From positions 620,001 to 684,000 of the forward strand of contig NZ_JAUASW010000002.1 in the NCBI RefSeq assembly GCF_030345705.1: DNA of 64,000 nucleotides. The letters run 5' to 3'. The stretch comes from Pelomonas sp. SE-A7. GTDB taxonomy: Bacteria; Pseudomonadota; Gammaproteobacteria; Burkholderiales; Burkholderiaceae_C. Shown here one piece after another: positions 8,606 to 29,571 of this stretch. Position numbers and translations under genes: made by a program. Each line of letters opens with the position of its first letter. Within the stretch, counting starts at the first letter, position 1. Under the pieces are notes generated by a model that had not been told where the DNA came from, made no database searches, and worked only from the letters and a program-made list of their open reading frames with translations.

Positions 8606-9643
8606 TCAGAGGACGGCGAACACCTCGACCGCCTGGGTCTTGCCCTTGAGCTGCTGGGCGCCCAGCGATTCCAGCTCGAAGCCGGCATCCAGCTGCTCGC
8701 GCGTCGCACCATCGATGAGCACGGCGCGCTGCGCCTCCTTGGTGCAGACCTCCAGCCGGGCGGCGCGGTTCACCGTGTCGCCCACGCAGGTGTAGGTGGC
8801 TCGCTCCTGCGTGCCGGTGTAGCCGGCCACCACGTCGCCGCTGGCAATGCCCACGCCTATGCGGATCTCGGGCCCGCCGGCGGCCTGCTGCTCGCGGCTG
8901 AACTCGGCCGCCATCTCCACCATCTCCAGCGCTGCCCGCACCGCGCATTTGGCATGGCCTTCCAGGGGCTGGGGCGCGCCGAAGATGGCCATCAGGCCGT
9001 CGCCGATGATCTGGTTGACCACGCCGCCCTGGGCGCCGATCGCGTCGAACATCAGCGTGTAGTAGGTGTTCAAGAGCTCGATCACCTCCTCTGGCGGCAG
9101 GGCCTCGGTCAGCGTGGTGAAGCCGCGGATGTCGCAGAACAGCACCGAGGCGGGCACCAGGCGGCCGCCCAGCATGAAGCCCGAGCGCTGCACGTCCTGG
9201 GCTACGGCGCTGGTGGCGAAGCGCCGCATCAGCTCGCGCTGCTGGTCGCGCAGCCGCTTCTTCTCGAAGCTGGCGGCGATGCGGGCCCGCAGGAGCACCG
9301 GGTTGACCGGCTTGTGCAGATAGTCCTCGGCGCCCAGCTCAATGCAGCGCACCACATTGACCAGGCCGTCCAGGCCCGAGGTCACGATGACCGGCATCTC
9401 GCGCAGCTCCGGGTCCGCGGTCAGCTGCTCCAGCACCTGGAAACCGTTCAGGCCCGGCATCTCTATGTCCAGCAGCATCAGGTCGAAGCGCCGCTCGCGC
9501 AGCACGGCCAGGGCCTTGAGGCCGTCCTCCACCGCCTGGACCACATGGCCCAGCTGCTCCACCTGGCGCGAAAGCAGCAGGCGGTTGACCCGGTTGTCCT
9601 CGACCAGCAGCACCTGGGCCGAGGGCGGGATGCATTCAGCCAT
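8606..9643 (-). CDS. response regulator with class III adenylate/guanylate cyclase output domain
   Basis: 345 residues. Residues 8-125 are a receiver with acidic pocket Glu15-Asp16, phospho-acceptor Asp59 (LLDIEMPG), Thr88 and Lys111. After a short helical linker, residues 160-345 form a class III cyclase: metal-binding Asp171 (DIRGFT) and Asp215 (IIGDGLMAIFG), transition-state Asn292 and Arg296 (VNRAARLE). The purine-selecting positions are Gln211 and Thr283 instead of Lys/Asp of adenylate cyclases or Glu/Cys of guanylate cyclases, so the product (cAMP or cGMP) is uncertain. The start overlaps the HPt stop by 8 bases. It is the probable output of the relay encoded upstream. Confidence 0.9.
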   Translation of the reverse strand: MAECIPPSAQVLLVEDNRVNRLLLSRQVEQLGHVVQAVEDGLKALAVLRERRFDLMLLDIEMPGLNGFQVLEQLTADPELREMPVIVTSGLDGLVNVVRCIELGAEDYLHKPVNPVLLRARIAASFEKKRLRDQQRELMRRFATSAVAQDVQRSGFMLGGRLVPASVLFCDIRGFTTLTEALPPEEVIELLNTYYTLMFDAIGAQGGVVNQIIGDGLMAIFGAPQPLEGHAKCAVRAALEMVEMAAEFSREQQAAGGPEIRIGVGIASGDVVAGYTGTQERATYTCVGDTVNRAARLEVCTKEAQRAVLIDGATREQLDAGFELESLGAQQLKGKTQAVEVFAVL

Positions 9644-9977
9644 GGCAGAGCTCCCGCAGCCGGCCCGCCGCCTGCTGGAACAACAGCTCCAGCCGGCTCA
9701 GCAGCGCATCGTCCGCCTCGGCCAGGCCGCCCAGCTCCAGGCTGCGCGCCTGGGCCGCGAAGGCCATCGCGCCGAAGGTGTTGCCGTTGGACTTGAGCGA
9801 ATGCGAGGTGCGGCGGAAGCTGTCGGCATCGCCGGCCGACCGGGCCTGGTGCAACTGCTTCAGCAGCTGCGGCGCCTCGTCCAGGAAGGTGTCGACCAGC
9901 TCGGCGACGAAGTCCGCCCCGGTGTTGGCCTGCAACTCGCCGAACACGGCGAGGTCGATGGCGGTGCTGTCGTTCAT
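9636..9977 (-). CDS. HPt (histidine phosphotransfer) protein
   Basis: A 113-residue stand-alone HPt domain, all helical, with phospho-accepting His59 in SHSLKSNG, the classic motif. It should move phosphate between the receiver domains of the giant hybrid kinases upstream and the receiver-cyclase downstream. It starts one base after the kinase stop codon and overlaps the cyclase gene by 8 bases, so all are surely on one transcript. The size is normal for the family. Confidence 0.92.
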   Translation of the reverse strand: MNDSTAIDLAVFGELQANTGADFVAELVDTFLDEAPQLLKQLHQARSAGDADSFRRTSHSLKSNGNTFGAMAFAAQARSLELGGLAEADDALLSRLELLFQQAAGRLRELCHG

Positions 9978-9978
9978 C

Positions 9979-23098
<13,120 letters not shown>

Positions 23099-23183
23099 CC
23101 GCACGCGCCTTTCGACTGCCTGCCTCGTCACGAGGCGCAAGCAGTCTAGGACCGACGGGGAGCCCTGCCCAGCCCGCTGTTTT

Positions 23184-23192
23184 CCCTAGGGT
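23184..23192. promoter_or_regulatory. CCCTAGGGT palindromic site upstream of kinase B
   Basis: An 8-base perfect palindrome CCCTAGGG followed by T lies about 90 bases upstream of the kinase B start; CCTAGGGT recurs at 26574-26581 in the leader of a diguanylate cyclase. It could be a half site for a shared regulator. This is a suggestion from two occurrences only. Confidence 0.2.
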
Positions 23193-23201
23193 GCGGCGTC
23201 C

Positions 23202-25778
23202 TTACTCGAGGGGACGGGCCACGCAGTAGCGGCCCTTGCCGCCCCGCTTGGCGGCGTACATGGCGTCGTCGGCACGGCGCAGCAGGCTGTCCGGCGCCTC
23301 GCCCGGCGTGGCCATGGCCACGCCAATGCTGGGCGTCACCACGGGCCGGCCGGCGGCCAGCAGATGGGGCTGGCCCAGCAGCTCCAGGATGCGTTCGCAC
23401 AGCCGGCCCACATCGGCCTGGCTGCCGGCGTCCTCGACGATCACGGTGAACTCGTCGCCACCGAGGCGGCAGACCGAGTCCACGCTGCGCACACAGGCCT
23501 TGAGCCGCTCGGCCACGCCGCACAGCAGCTGGTCACCGGCCGCATGGCCCAGGGTGTCGTTGACCTTCTTGAAGCCGTCCAGGTCGACGAACAGCAGGCC
23601 CAGCAGGTGGCCGCTGCGGCCGCTGCGCGCCAGGGCTTCGGCCAGACGTTCGTCAAAACTGCGCCGGTTGGGCAGGCCGGTCAGGCTGTCCAGCCGCGCC
23701 ATCTCGTCCAGCTCCTCCTGGTGGCGCTTCAGCGCCGAGATGTCGCTGAACACGCGCACCTGGTGGCTGGGCCGGCCGTCGGCATCGCTGATCCGGCCCA
23801 CGCTGAGCCAGATGTCCAGCACCCGCCCGTCCGCACACATGAGCAGCGATTCACCCACCCAGCGCTGGGTGTTCGGGTCCAGCTCTCCGACGGGCGGCAG
23901 GCCGCATTCGGTGGCCGGCCGACCCAGCAACTGGGCAGCGGCCCGGCCGGTCAGGGCCGAAAAGGCCGGATTGCAGTCGATCACCCGGTCCTGAGCATCG
24001 GTCAGCAGCACGGCATCGCCGATCTCGGCCAGCACGCGCGAGGCCAGACGCAGCCGCTCGGCACTGCCCCGCTTCTCGGTGACGTCCTCGGCAATCACCA
24101 GGACATAGTCAGGCAGGCCATCGCTGCCGAAGACCGGGGCCTTGAGCATGTCGAAGTAGCGGCGGCCTTCGGGACTGTCGAAATGCTGGTCCGGATAGTG
24201 CCGCGGCACGCCGCCGGCCTGGACCTCCAGATCCTGCTGCTCGTAGCGGCGGGCGTCCTCGGCATCGGCCACGATGTCGCGCACCTTGTGTCCGATGACC
24301 TCGTCGCGACGGCGGTGGAACCCCCGCTCGGCCGCGCGGTTCCAGAACAGGTAGTCCCCGCGATTGGCGCCGCGCAGGCTGCGGGCAAACACCGGAATGG
24401 GCAGGTAGTCGAGCAGGCTCTGCAGGAAGCTGCGCTGCTCGTCCAGACGCACCTCGGCCGCCTTGCGCTCGCTGATGTCGCGGGTGAACAGGGCCACGCC
24501 GTCCTCCAGCGGCACGATCTGGTGCTGCAGCCAGTGGTCATGCAGATGCGGCGAATGCGCAGCCCGCTCGCTGAGCAAGGTCTGACCACTGGCCAGGGCC
24601 AGCTCGAACTCGTTGAGCATGCCGCTGTCGCGCGCGCTGGGCAGCAGCTCGCAGAAGCGCCTGCCTATGGGCTCACGCACGTCGAGCAGCCTAGCCGCGC
24701 GCGAGTTGGCATCGATCACCGTCAGGTCGTCCAGCCGCCCCTGGGCATTGCGCTCGGCCCGCATCATCAGCACGGCATCCAGGCTGCCTTCCAGCGTGGC
24801 CCGAAGGCGCGATTCGGCGCTCTGGACAAGCTGGCCACTGCTGGCCAGACGACGCGCCTGCAGGATCAGCAGCCAGGCGGCGCCAAGCAGCAGCAGGCCG
24901 ACCAAGCCGCCGGTGGTCAGGATGCGCATCCGGTGGTCGCGGTAGCTCGCCAGCGCCGACTCGGCTTCCAGGCCGACGGCGGCCAGCAGCGGGTAACGGC
25001 CCGGCTCGGCCAGCGCCAGGAAGCGCAACTGCCCGTCGAGCCGGCTGGGCAGTGGCTCGAGTTCGGCCCGGGCCTGCGCCTGGCGCTTGCGCAGGCTTTC
25101 CAGGTCGATCAGCTCGCCGTGCGAGAGCTTGCCGTCGTTGAGCCGGGCGCGCACCCGGCCGTCGGCGCCCACCAGGGTGAAGGTGCCGCTGAGTCCGGCC
25201 TGCTCCTCGGCAGCGGTCAGATCGTCCAGGGCAATCAGGGCCGTGACCGCGCCGACGAAGCTGCCGTCCGGGCCGCTCAGGCGCCGGCTCATGGGCAGCA
25301 CCGGCCGCGGGTCGCCGCCGGGCAGGACCTCGGTCTCGGCCAGGTCGAGAGCGGCATCCGACAGCTTGGCGGCGCGCCGGAAGAAGGGCCTGGCCGACAC
25401 CGAAGCCGGCAGCTCGCGTCCGCCGCTGGCTATCAGGTTGCCGCGGGCGTCGACCACCAGCCAGCCAGCCACGCCCCCATTGCCCAGCAACTGGGCCGCG
25501 TCGCGCAATCCGCCTTCGCCCGAGCCCCGCAGACGCTGGAGCAGGTCCAGCGTCCGTGCCGCCCGGTCCAACACATTGCTGGCGTGGCTGGCGAGTTTCT
25601 GCGCGCCGCGGTCGGCGTCGACCTGAATGCGCTCGGCCTCGGAGCGGTACTCAAGCTGCAGCAGCAGCGCCACGTTGAAGGCCAGCAGGACCAGCACCAG
25701 CCCTGCCGCGGCCACGATGCGGCCGGGCGAGGAATTGAGCCGAAGGCGCCAGGGGGCCGGATCGACGGTGACGGGCAT
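23202..25778 (-). CDS. membrane-anchored PAS-GGDEF diguanylate cyclase
   Basis: 858 residues from ATG 25778. Two membrane helices (about residues 18-40 and 280-300) enclose a ~240-residue periplasmic sensor region of the Cache/CHASE kind. Three PAS-like domains follow (openings RLRATLEGSLDAVL, EQRSFLQSLLDYLPI and RVLAEIGDAVLLTDAQ). The C-terminal GGDEF domain has an intact RLGGDEF (773-777) and an I-site RSVD (764-767) five residues before it, so it should make cyclic di-GMP with product inhibition. There is no EAL domain. It is divergent from the degenerate GGDEF gene and ends about 100 bases before kinase B in the same direction. Confidence 0.9.
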   Translation of the reverse strand: MPVTVDPAPWRLRLNSSPGRIVAAAGLVLVLLAFNVALLLQLEYRSEAERIQVDADRGAQKLASHASNVLDRAARTLDLLQRLRGSGEGGLRDAAQLLGNGGVAGWLVVDARGNLIASGGRELPASVSARPFFRRAAKLSDAALDLAETEVLPGGDPRPVLPMSRRLSGPDGSFVGAVTALIALDDLTAAEEQAGLSGTFTLVGADGRVRARLNDGKLSHGELIDLESLRKRQAQARAELEPLPSRLDGQLRFLALAEPGRYPLLAAVGLEAESALASYRDHRMRILTTGGLVGLLLLGAAWLLILQARRLASSGQLVQSAESRLRATLEGSLDAVLMMRAERNAQGRLDDLTVIDANSRAARLLDVREPIGRRFCELLPSARDSGMLNEFELALASGQTLLSERAAHSPHLHDHWLQHQIVPLEDGVALFTRDISERKAAEVRLDEQRSFLQSLLDYLPIPVFARSLRGANRGDYLFWNRAAERGFHRRRDEVIGHKVRDIVADAEDARRYEQQDLEVQAGGVPRHYPDQHFDSPEGRRYFDMLKAPVFGSDGLPDYVLVIAEDVTEKRGSAERLRLASRVLAEIGDAVLLTDAQDRVIDCNPAFSALTGRAAAQLLGRPATECGLPPVGELDPNTQRWVGESLLMCADGRVLDIWLSVGRISDADGRPSHQVRVFSDISALKRHQEELDEMARLDSLTGLPNRRSFDERLAEALARSGRSGHLLGLLFVDLDGFKKVNDTLGHAAGDQLLCGVAERLKACVRSVDSVCRLGGDEFTVIVEDAGSQADVGRLCERILELLGQPHLLAAGRPVVTPSIGVAMATPGEAPDSLLRRADDAMYAAKRGGKGRYCVARPLE

Positions 25779-25880
25779 GGTTGAGGGCTTGCGTCTGCTT
25801 GGCGCGCGAAAAGGTCGCTGAGTGTATCGGCGCACCGGCGTGGCTTGGCTGGGCGGGCGCGGCCGGGCTATTCTTGCCCG

Positions 25881-26558
25881 ATGGACGAACGCATCAAGCC
25901 CCTGCTGCAGGCGGCACAGGGGGCCGAACAGCAGGCAGCCCAGGGCGAATGGTCGGGGGTCAGCGAGTTGCTGCCCCGCCTGAGCGGCGCCGGCCTGGCT
26001 GCGGCACCGCTGGCCGAGCGCCTGAGCCTGCTGGCTGAACGGGCCGGCCAGTTCGAGCTGGCGCTGCGCTTCTTTCAGTGTTTCCACCGCTTGAGCCAGG
26101 CGGAGCCCGGCGGGCTGACCGAGCGCTCGACGCTGGAAGCGCGCTGGCCGGCCCTGCAGGCCGCAGGCCGTCCGCTCTGCCTGGCCCTCCTGGAGCCGGA
26201 CCAGAGCACCTCGGATCCGACCCGGCAAGACCCGGTACTGCTGCAGCTGGTCCAGCTGCAGCGCAACCAATGCCGCGCGCATGACCTGACGCTGCGCCAG
26301 GGCCCGCAGCAGTTGCTGCTGGTGCTGCTCGACATCGAGCTGGCCGCGGCCCGCAATGCCTGCGAAAGGGTGCGCCGGGCGGTCAAGGCCCATGACTGGG
26401 CCGCCTTTGGCGTCGAGGGCCTGAGCGTCTCCATCGGCTTCACCGCCTTGCGCGGCGGCGAGTCGCTGGACCGGCTGCAGGCCCGCGCCGAGGCCGGCCT
26501 GCTGGCCGCCCGCCGCGAGGGCCGCAACTGCGTGCGGGCCGGCCTGCTGGCCGACTGA
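25881..26558 (+). CDS. small protein with degenerate GGDEF domain
   Basis: 225 residues from ATG 25881. The N-terminal ~85 residues are helical and Ala/Leu-rich, possibly TPR-like (FELALRFFQCF). The C-terminal ~130 residues align with a GGDEF domain by its late elements (LSVSIGFTAL, AEAGLLAARREGRN), but the active site reads RQGPQQLLLV where R-x-GGDEF is expected, and there is no RxxD I-site at the usual place. Diguanylate cyclase activity is therefore unlikely; it may bind GTP or act as a partner. It lies between two active diguanylate cyclase genes and diverges from one with a 102-base gap. Confidence 0.7.
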   Translation: MDERIKPLLQAAQGAEQQAAQGEWSGVSELLPRLSGAGLAAAPLAERLSLLAERAGQFELALRFFQCFHRLSQAEPGGLTERSTLEARWPALQAAGRPLCLALLEPDQSTSDPTRQDPVLLQLVQLQRNQCRAHDLTLRQGPQQLLLVLLDIELAAARNACERVRRAVKAHDWAAFGVEGLSVSIGFTALRGGESLDRLQARAEAGLLAARREGRNCVRAGLLAD

Positions 26559-26713
26559 ACCCAGCCCTCGTCACCTAGGGTCTGCACGGCCTATCGATTG
26601 AGGAGGCGGCCTCGGCCGGCCAGGGTCGGACGAGGGATTGCCGCCATAGGCTTGTCGCACGGCGCTGCCTACCATGGTGAGAACCATCGGGAGGTCGCCA
26701 GGCGCGAGGGACC

Positions 26714-28273
26714 ATGCTGTCGCTGCCAATCAACAGGGCTTTCAGGCTCAGCCTGAGCCAGTGGATGCTGGTCATCACGCTGCTGACCCTGTTGCCCTTC
26801 CTGGCGTTCGCTGTCTATGCCGGGCAGCGCATGATGGCCGACCGCACGGCCGAGCGCGACCGCCAGCTGCTGTCGGTGGCCCAGGACCGCGCCGCCGAGG
26901 TCCAGATGCTGCTCAACAAGGCGCAGGCCATGCTGCGGGTGCTGACGGTGTCACGCCCGGCCCAGCAGGGTGACCTGGCCGGTCTGCACGAGCTGGCCGT
27001 GGCCGCCCGGCCGCTGCACAGCGATGCCGCCGACATCTGCCTGATCGCGCCGAGCGGCCAGGTCCTGTTCAGCACCGAACAGGCATTGGGCAGCGAGCTG
27101 CCGGCCCATCCGGCCCAGCCCGGCCTGATCGAAAGGCTGGAAAAGGGCGAGACCGTGGTGTCCGCCCTGCACCTCAACCCACGCAACCAGCAGCACGAGC
27201 TGTCGCTGTCCGTGCCCCTGCAGCTGGGCAACCGGGGCCTGCACGAGCTGCGCCTGGTGATGCGCAGCCAGACGCTGTCGGCACACCTGGCCCGCACGCC
27301 CATCAATGGCGCACTGGGCACCTCTCTGATGGACAGGGACGGCACCGTGCTGGCCCGTAGCAGCGATGCGCCCAAGTTTGTCGGCAAGCGCGCGGCCGAC
27401 AGCGTGCGCGGACTGCTGGCCCAGTCCAGCGGCAGCGTGGCCGACACCACCGACCTGCTGGGCCGCGAGCTGCGCATGGCCCAGGTGATGGTGGCAGGCG
27501 CCCCCTGGCACGTGGTGGCCGGCGTGCCGCGCGCGCAGGTCCAGGAGGCCGAGCGCGGCACGCTGCTGCAGCTGGCCCTGCTGGGCGCGGTCTGCATTGC
27601 GCTGAGCATCGCCTGCTCTCTGGCGCTGGGGCTCTACCTGGGCCGGCAGATGCGCAAGGTGGCGGCCTTCCACAGCACCAGCCCGGCCGAGCTGGCCAAT
27701 GAAAGCGCCAGCTTCAATGTGCGCGAGCTGCATGTGGTGGCAAGCGCCCTGGTCAACGCCGCCGAGAACGAACGCGCCGCCAGCGATCAGGCCGCCCGCG
27801 CCCAGCTCGACGGCCTGACCGGCCTGGCCCGCCGTCCGCTGTTCATCGGCACGGGTCAGCGCCTGGCCAACGAGGCGCTGCGCCGCCACCATGCGCTGGC
27901 CGCGCTCTACATAGACCTGGATGGCTTCAAGCGGCTCAACGACAGCCAGGGCCATGCGGCCGGCGACGCGGCCCTGACCCGGGTGGCCGCCCTGATCAAG
28001 GACTGCATCCGCGGCGAGGACTGCGCCGGCCGCCTGGGCGGCGACGAGTTCGGCGTCTTCCTCAGCGCGCCGACCTCGGCCCTGCGCCATATCGCCATGG
28101 CCGTCAGCTCGCGCCTGGTCAGCCGGGTCGGTCAGCTGCCCGATGGCCTGGGCTGCAGCATAGGCATCGCCGTGGCCGAGCAGCCGCCGTTCGACATCGA
28201 GCAGCTGCTGGCCGAGGCGGACGCCGCAATGTTCAAGGCCAAAAAGGCGGGCAAGAACCGCTGGAGTTTTTAG
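26714..28273 (+). CDS. diguanylate cyclase with periplasmic Cache-type sensor
   Basis: 519 residues from ATG 26714, preceded by GAGGG. A membrane helix at about 18-38 and a second at 292-314 enclose a periplasmic double-Cache-like domain. The GGDEF domain occupies the C-terminal ~165 residues, with RLGGDEF (442-446) intact and an inhibitory-site RGED (433-436) placed five residues before. It should make cyclic di-GMP in response to a periplasmic signal. The stop overlaps the stop of the opposing DUF1134 gene by a few bases. Confidence 0.9.
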   Translation: MLSLPINRAFRLSLSQWMLVITLLTLLPFLAFAVYAGQRMMADRTAERDRQLLSVAQDRAAEVQMLLNKAQAMLRVLTVSRPAQQGDLAGLHELAVAARPLHSDAADICLIAPSGQVLFSTEQALGSELPAHPAQPGLIERLEKGETVVSALHLNPRNQQHELSLSVPLQLGNRGLHELRLVMRSQTLSAHLARTPINGALGTSLMDRDGTVLARSSDAPKFVGKRAADSVRGLLAQSSGSVADTTDLLGRELRMAQVMVAGAPWHVVAGVPRAQVQEAERGTLLQLALLGAVCIALSIACSLALGLYLGRQMRKVAAFHSTSPAELANESASFNVRELHVVASALVNAAENERAASDQAARAQLDGLTGLARRPLFIGTGQRLANEALRRHHALAALYIDLDGFKRLNDSQGHAAGDAALTRVAALIKDCIRGEDCAGRLGGDEFGVFLSAPTSALRHIAMAVSSRLVSRVGQLPDGLGCSIGIAVAEQPPFDIEQLLAEADAAMFKAKKAGKNRWSF

Positions 28274-28842
28274 AACGGATTGAAGCTCTTCTCGCGCCGG
28301 TAGTGCAGGTAGCCGACGCTGGCACCGGCGCGCAGGCCGACGCCCAGGCGGATGGGCGCGAGGGTCACGCCGTTGGCGCGCTGGTAGTTGATGCCCACGC
28401 CGCCCACGTAATAGAAGCTGCCGTCCACGCCGGGATAGCGGCGGTAGATGGCGCCCACGTTGGGCAGCTTGTAGACCAGGGTGAAGACCTTGGCGGCATT
28501 GGCGCCGGCGTCGAAGCCAATCGACGGGCCGGCCCAGAAAACCTTGGCCGAGCCGCCGGCCTTGGTCTGCAGCGTGCCCTCGCCGTAGCGCAGGCCCACG
28601 GTCAGCGCGGCGCTGCCCTCCTCGCCCTTGATGTAGCCGTTGGGGCGGCCCTGGTCCTTGAAGGCCTTCTCGATGACCTTGGCAATGCCGGCGGCACCAT
28701 TGCCGAAGAAGTCGACCGCGGCGGACAGCACCGTGTCTTGGTCGTAGGTCGAGGATTCGTCGTCGGCCGCCAGGGCCGGCAGCGACAGGGCCGGCAGGCC
28801 GGCCAGCATCAGCAGGGTGTCACGGCGTTGGGGGTTCATCAT
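28270..28842 (-). CDS. DUF1134 family exported protein
   Basis: 190 residues with a signal peptide (hydrophobic LLMLAGLPALSLPALA after an RR). The body matches DUF1134: GEGTLQTK, KVFWAGPSIGFDAG, LVYKLPN, YRRYPGVDGSFYYVGGVG. The function of the family is unknown; its fold recalls SYLF lipid-binding proteins, which is inference. Three ATGs are close together (28848, 28842, 28839); 28842 is preferred because AAGGAGG sits 7 bases before it, while ATG 28848 overlaps the TetR stop and lies too near that site. Co-transcribed with the TetR gene. Confidence 0.8.
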   Translation of the reverse strand: MMNPQRRDTLLMLAGLPALSLPALAADDESSTYDQDTVLSAAVDFFGNGAAGIAKVIEKAFKDQGRPNGYIKGEEGSAALTVGLRYGEGTLQTKAGGSAKVFWAGPSIGFDAGANAAKVFTLVYKLPNVGAIYRRYPGVDGSFYYVGGVGINYQRANGVTLAPIRLGVGLRAGASVGYLHYRREKSFNPF

Positions 28843-28844
28843 CT

Positions 28845-29468
28845 TCATGCCTCCTTGCGGGAAAAGCGGCCCAGGAACATGTCCACGCAGTCGTCGAGCA
28901 GTCGCTCGGCGGCCGCGGAGCCCAGCGGCTCCTGGCCCATGGTCAGCTGCGGCCAGAAGGCCAGCGACTTGAGCAGGCCCTGCAGCAGCTGGGAGGCGTA
29001 CTGCGGGTCGACCGGCTCGAGCCGGCCATCCTGCTGCGCCGAGGCGATCCATCCAGACAGGCCCGACTCCTTCTCGCCCAGGCGCTCGACCATGTGACGG
29101 GCCCGGTCCGGACTGTGCATCATCTCGGCCACCGCGACCCGCACCAGGTCAAGGAAGCTTGTATCGGACAGTAAGCCCAGCTTGCGCGCCAGCAGCTGGC
29201 GTAGCTGCTCGCGCAGCGGGCGGCCGGGGTCGTAGGCCAGCTCGCCCATCGCCGCACTGCGCTGGAACAGCTGCAGCAGGATCTCGGCGAACAGCTCGTC
29301 CTTGCTGGGGAAATGGTTGTAGACGGTGCGCTTGGACACCTCGGCAGCGGCGGCAATTGCATCCATGCTGGCGCGCTGGAAGCCATGTTCGCGGAACTGC
29401 GCCAGCGCCGCCTGGACGATGGCCTCGCGCTTTCGCTCGGTCAGGGGGCGGTCGTCTTCGGAGCTCAT
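28845..29468 (-). CDS. TetR/AcrR family transcriptional regulator
   Basis: 207 residues. The N-terminal helix-turn-helix (MDAIAAAAEVSKRTVYNHFPSKDELF) is typical TetR, with the C-terminal ligand-binding half being alpha-helical and unlike named subfamilies. It is divergent from the MBL-fold gene with 103 bases between, and a perfect 16-base palindrome lies in that gap. It probably represses both itself with the DUF1134 gene and the MBL lipoprotein. The inducer is unknown. Confidence 0.88.
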   Translation of the reverse strand: MSSEDDRPLTERKREAIVQAALAQFREHGFQRASMDAIAAAAEVSKRTVYNHFPSKDELFAEILLQLFQRSAAMGELAYDPGRPLREQLRQLLARKLGLLSDTSFLDLVRVAVAEMMHSPDRARHMVERLGEKESGLSGWIASAQQDGRLEPVDPQYASQLLQGLLKSLAFWPQLTMGQEPLGSAAAERLLDDCVDMFLGRFSRKEA

Positions 29469-29539
29469 GGCAGCAGCAATGTCCTTGCAGAGGGGACGGG
29501 AATCTTACACCGCACGGTTTACTTTTCAAACGCAAACAC

Positions 29540-29555
29540 TACACTGTACAGTGTA
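29540..29555. promoter_or_regulatory. 16-bp perfect palindrome, likely TetR operator
   Basis: TACACTGTACAGTGTA reads the same on both strands and is AT-rich in a GC-rich genome. It lies 16 bases before the MBL gene start and 72 bases before the tetR start, the usual place for a TetR-family operator controlling divergent genes. That this regulator binds it is inference from position and symmetry. Confidence 0.7.
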
Positions 29556-29571
29556 ATTTCAAGACCCAGCC

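Noticed and set aside
23099..23140. A TTG start at 23140 for kinase B.
   Set aside because: The added 14 residues are Arg/Val-rich and lack a ribosome-binding site, whereas ATG 23098 has GAAAGG at a suitable distance.
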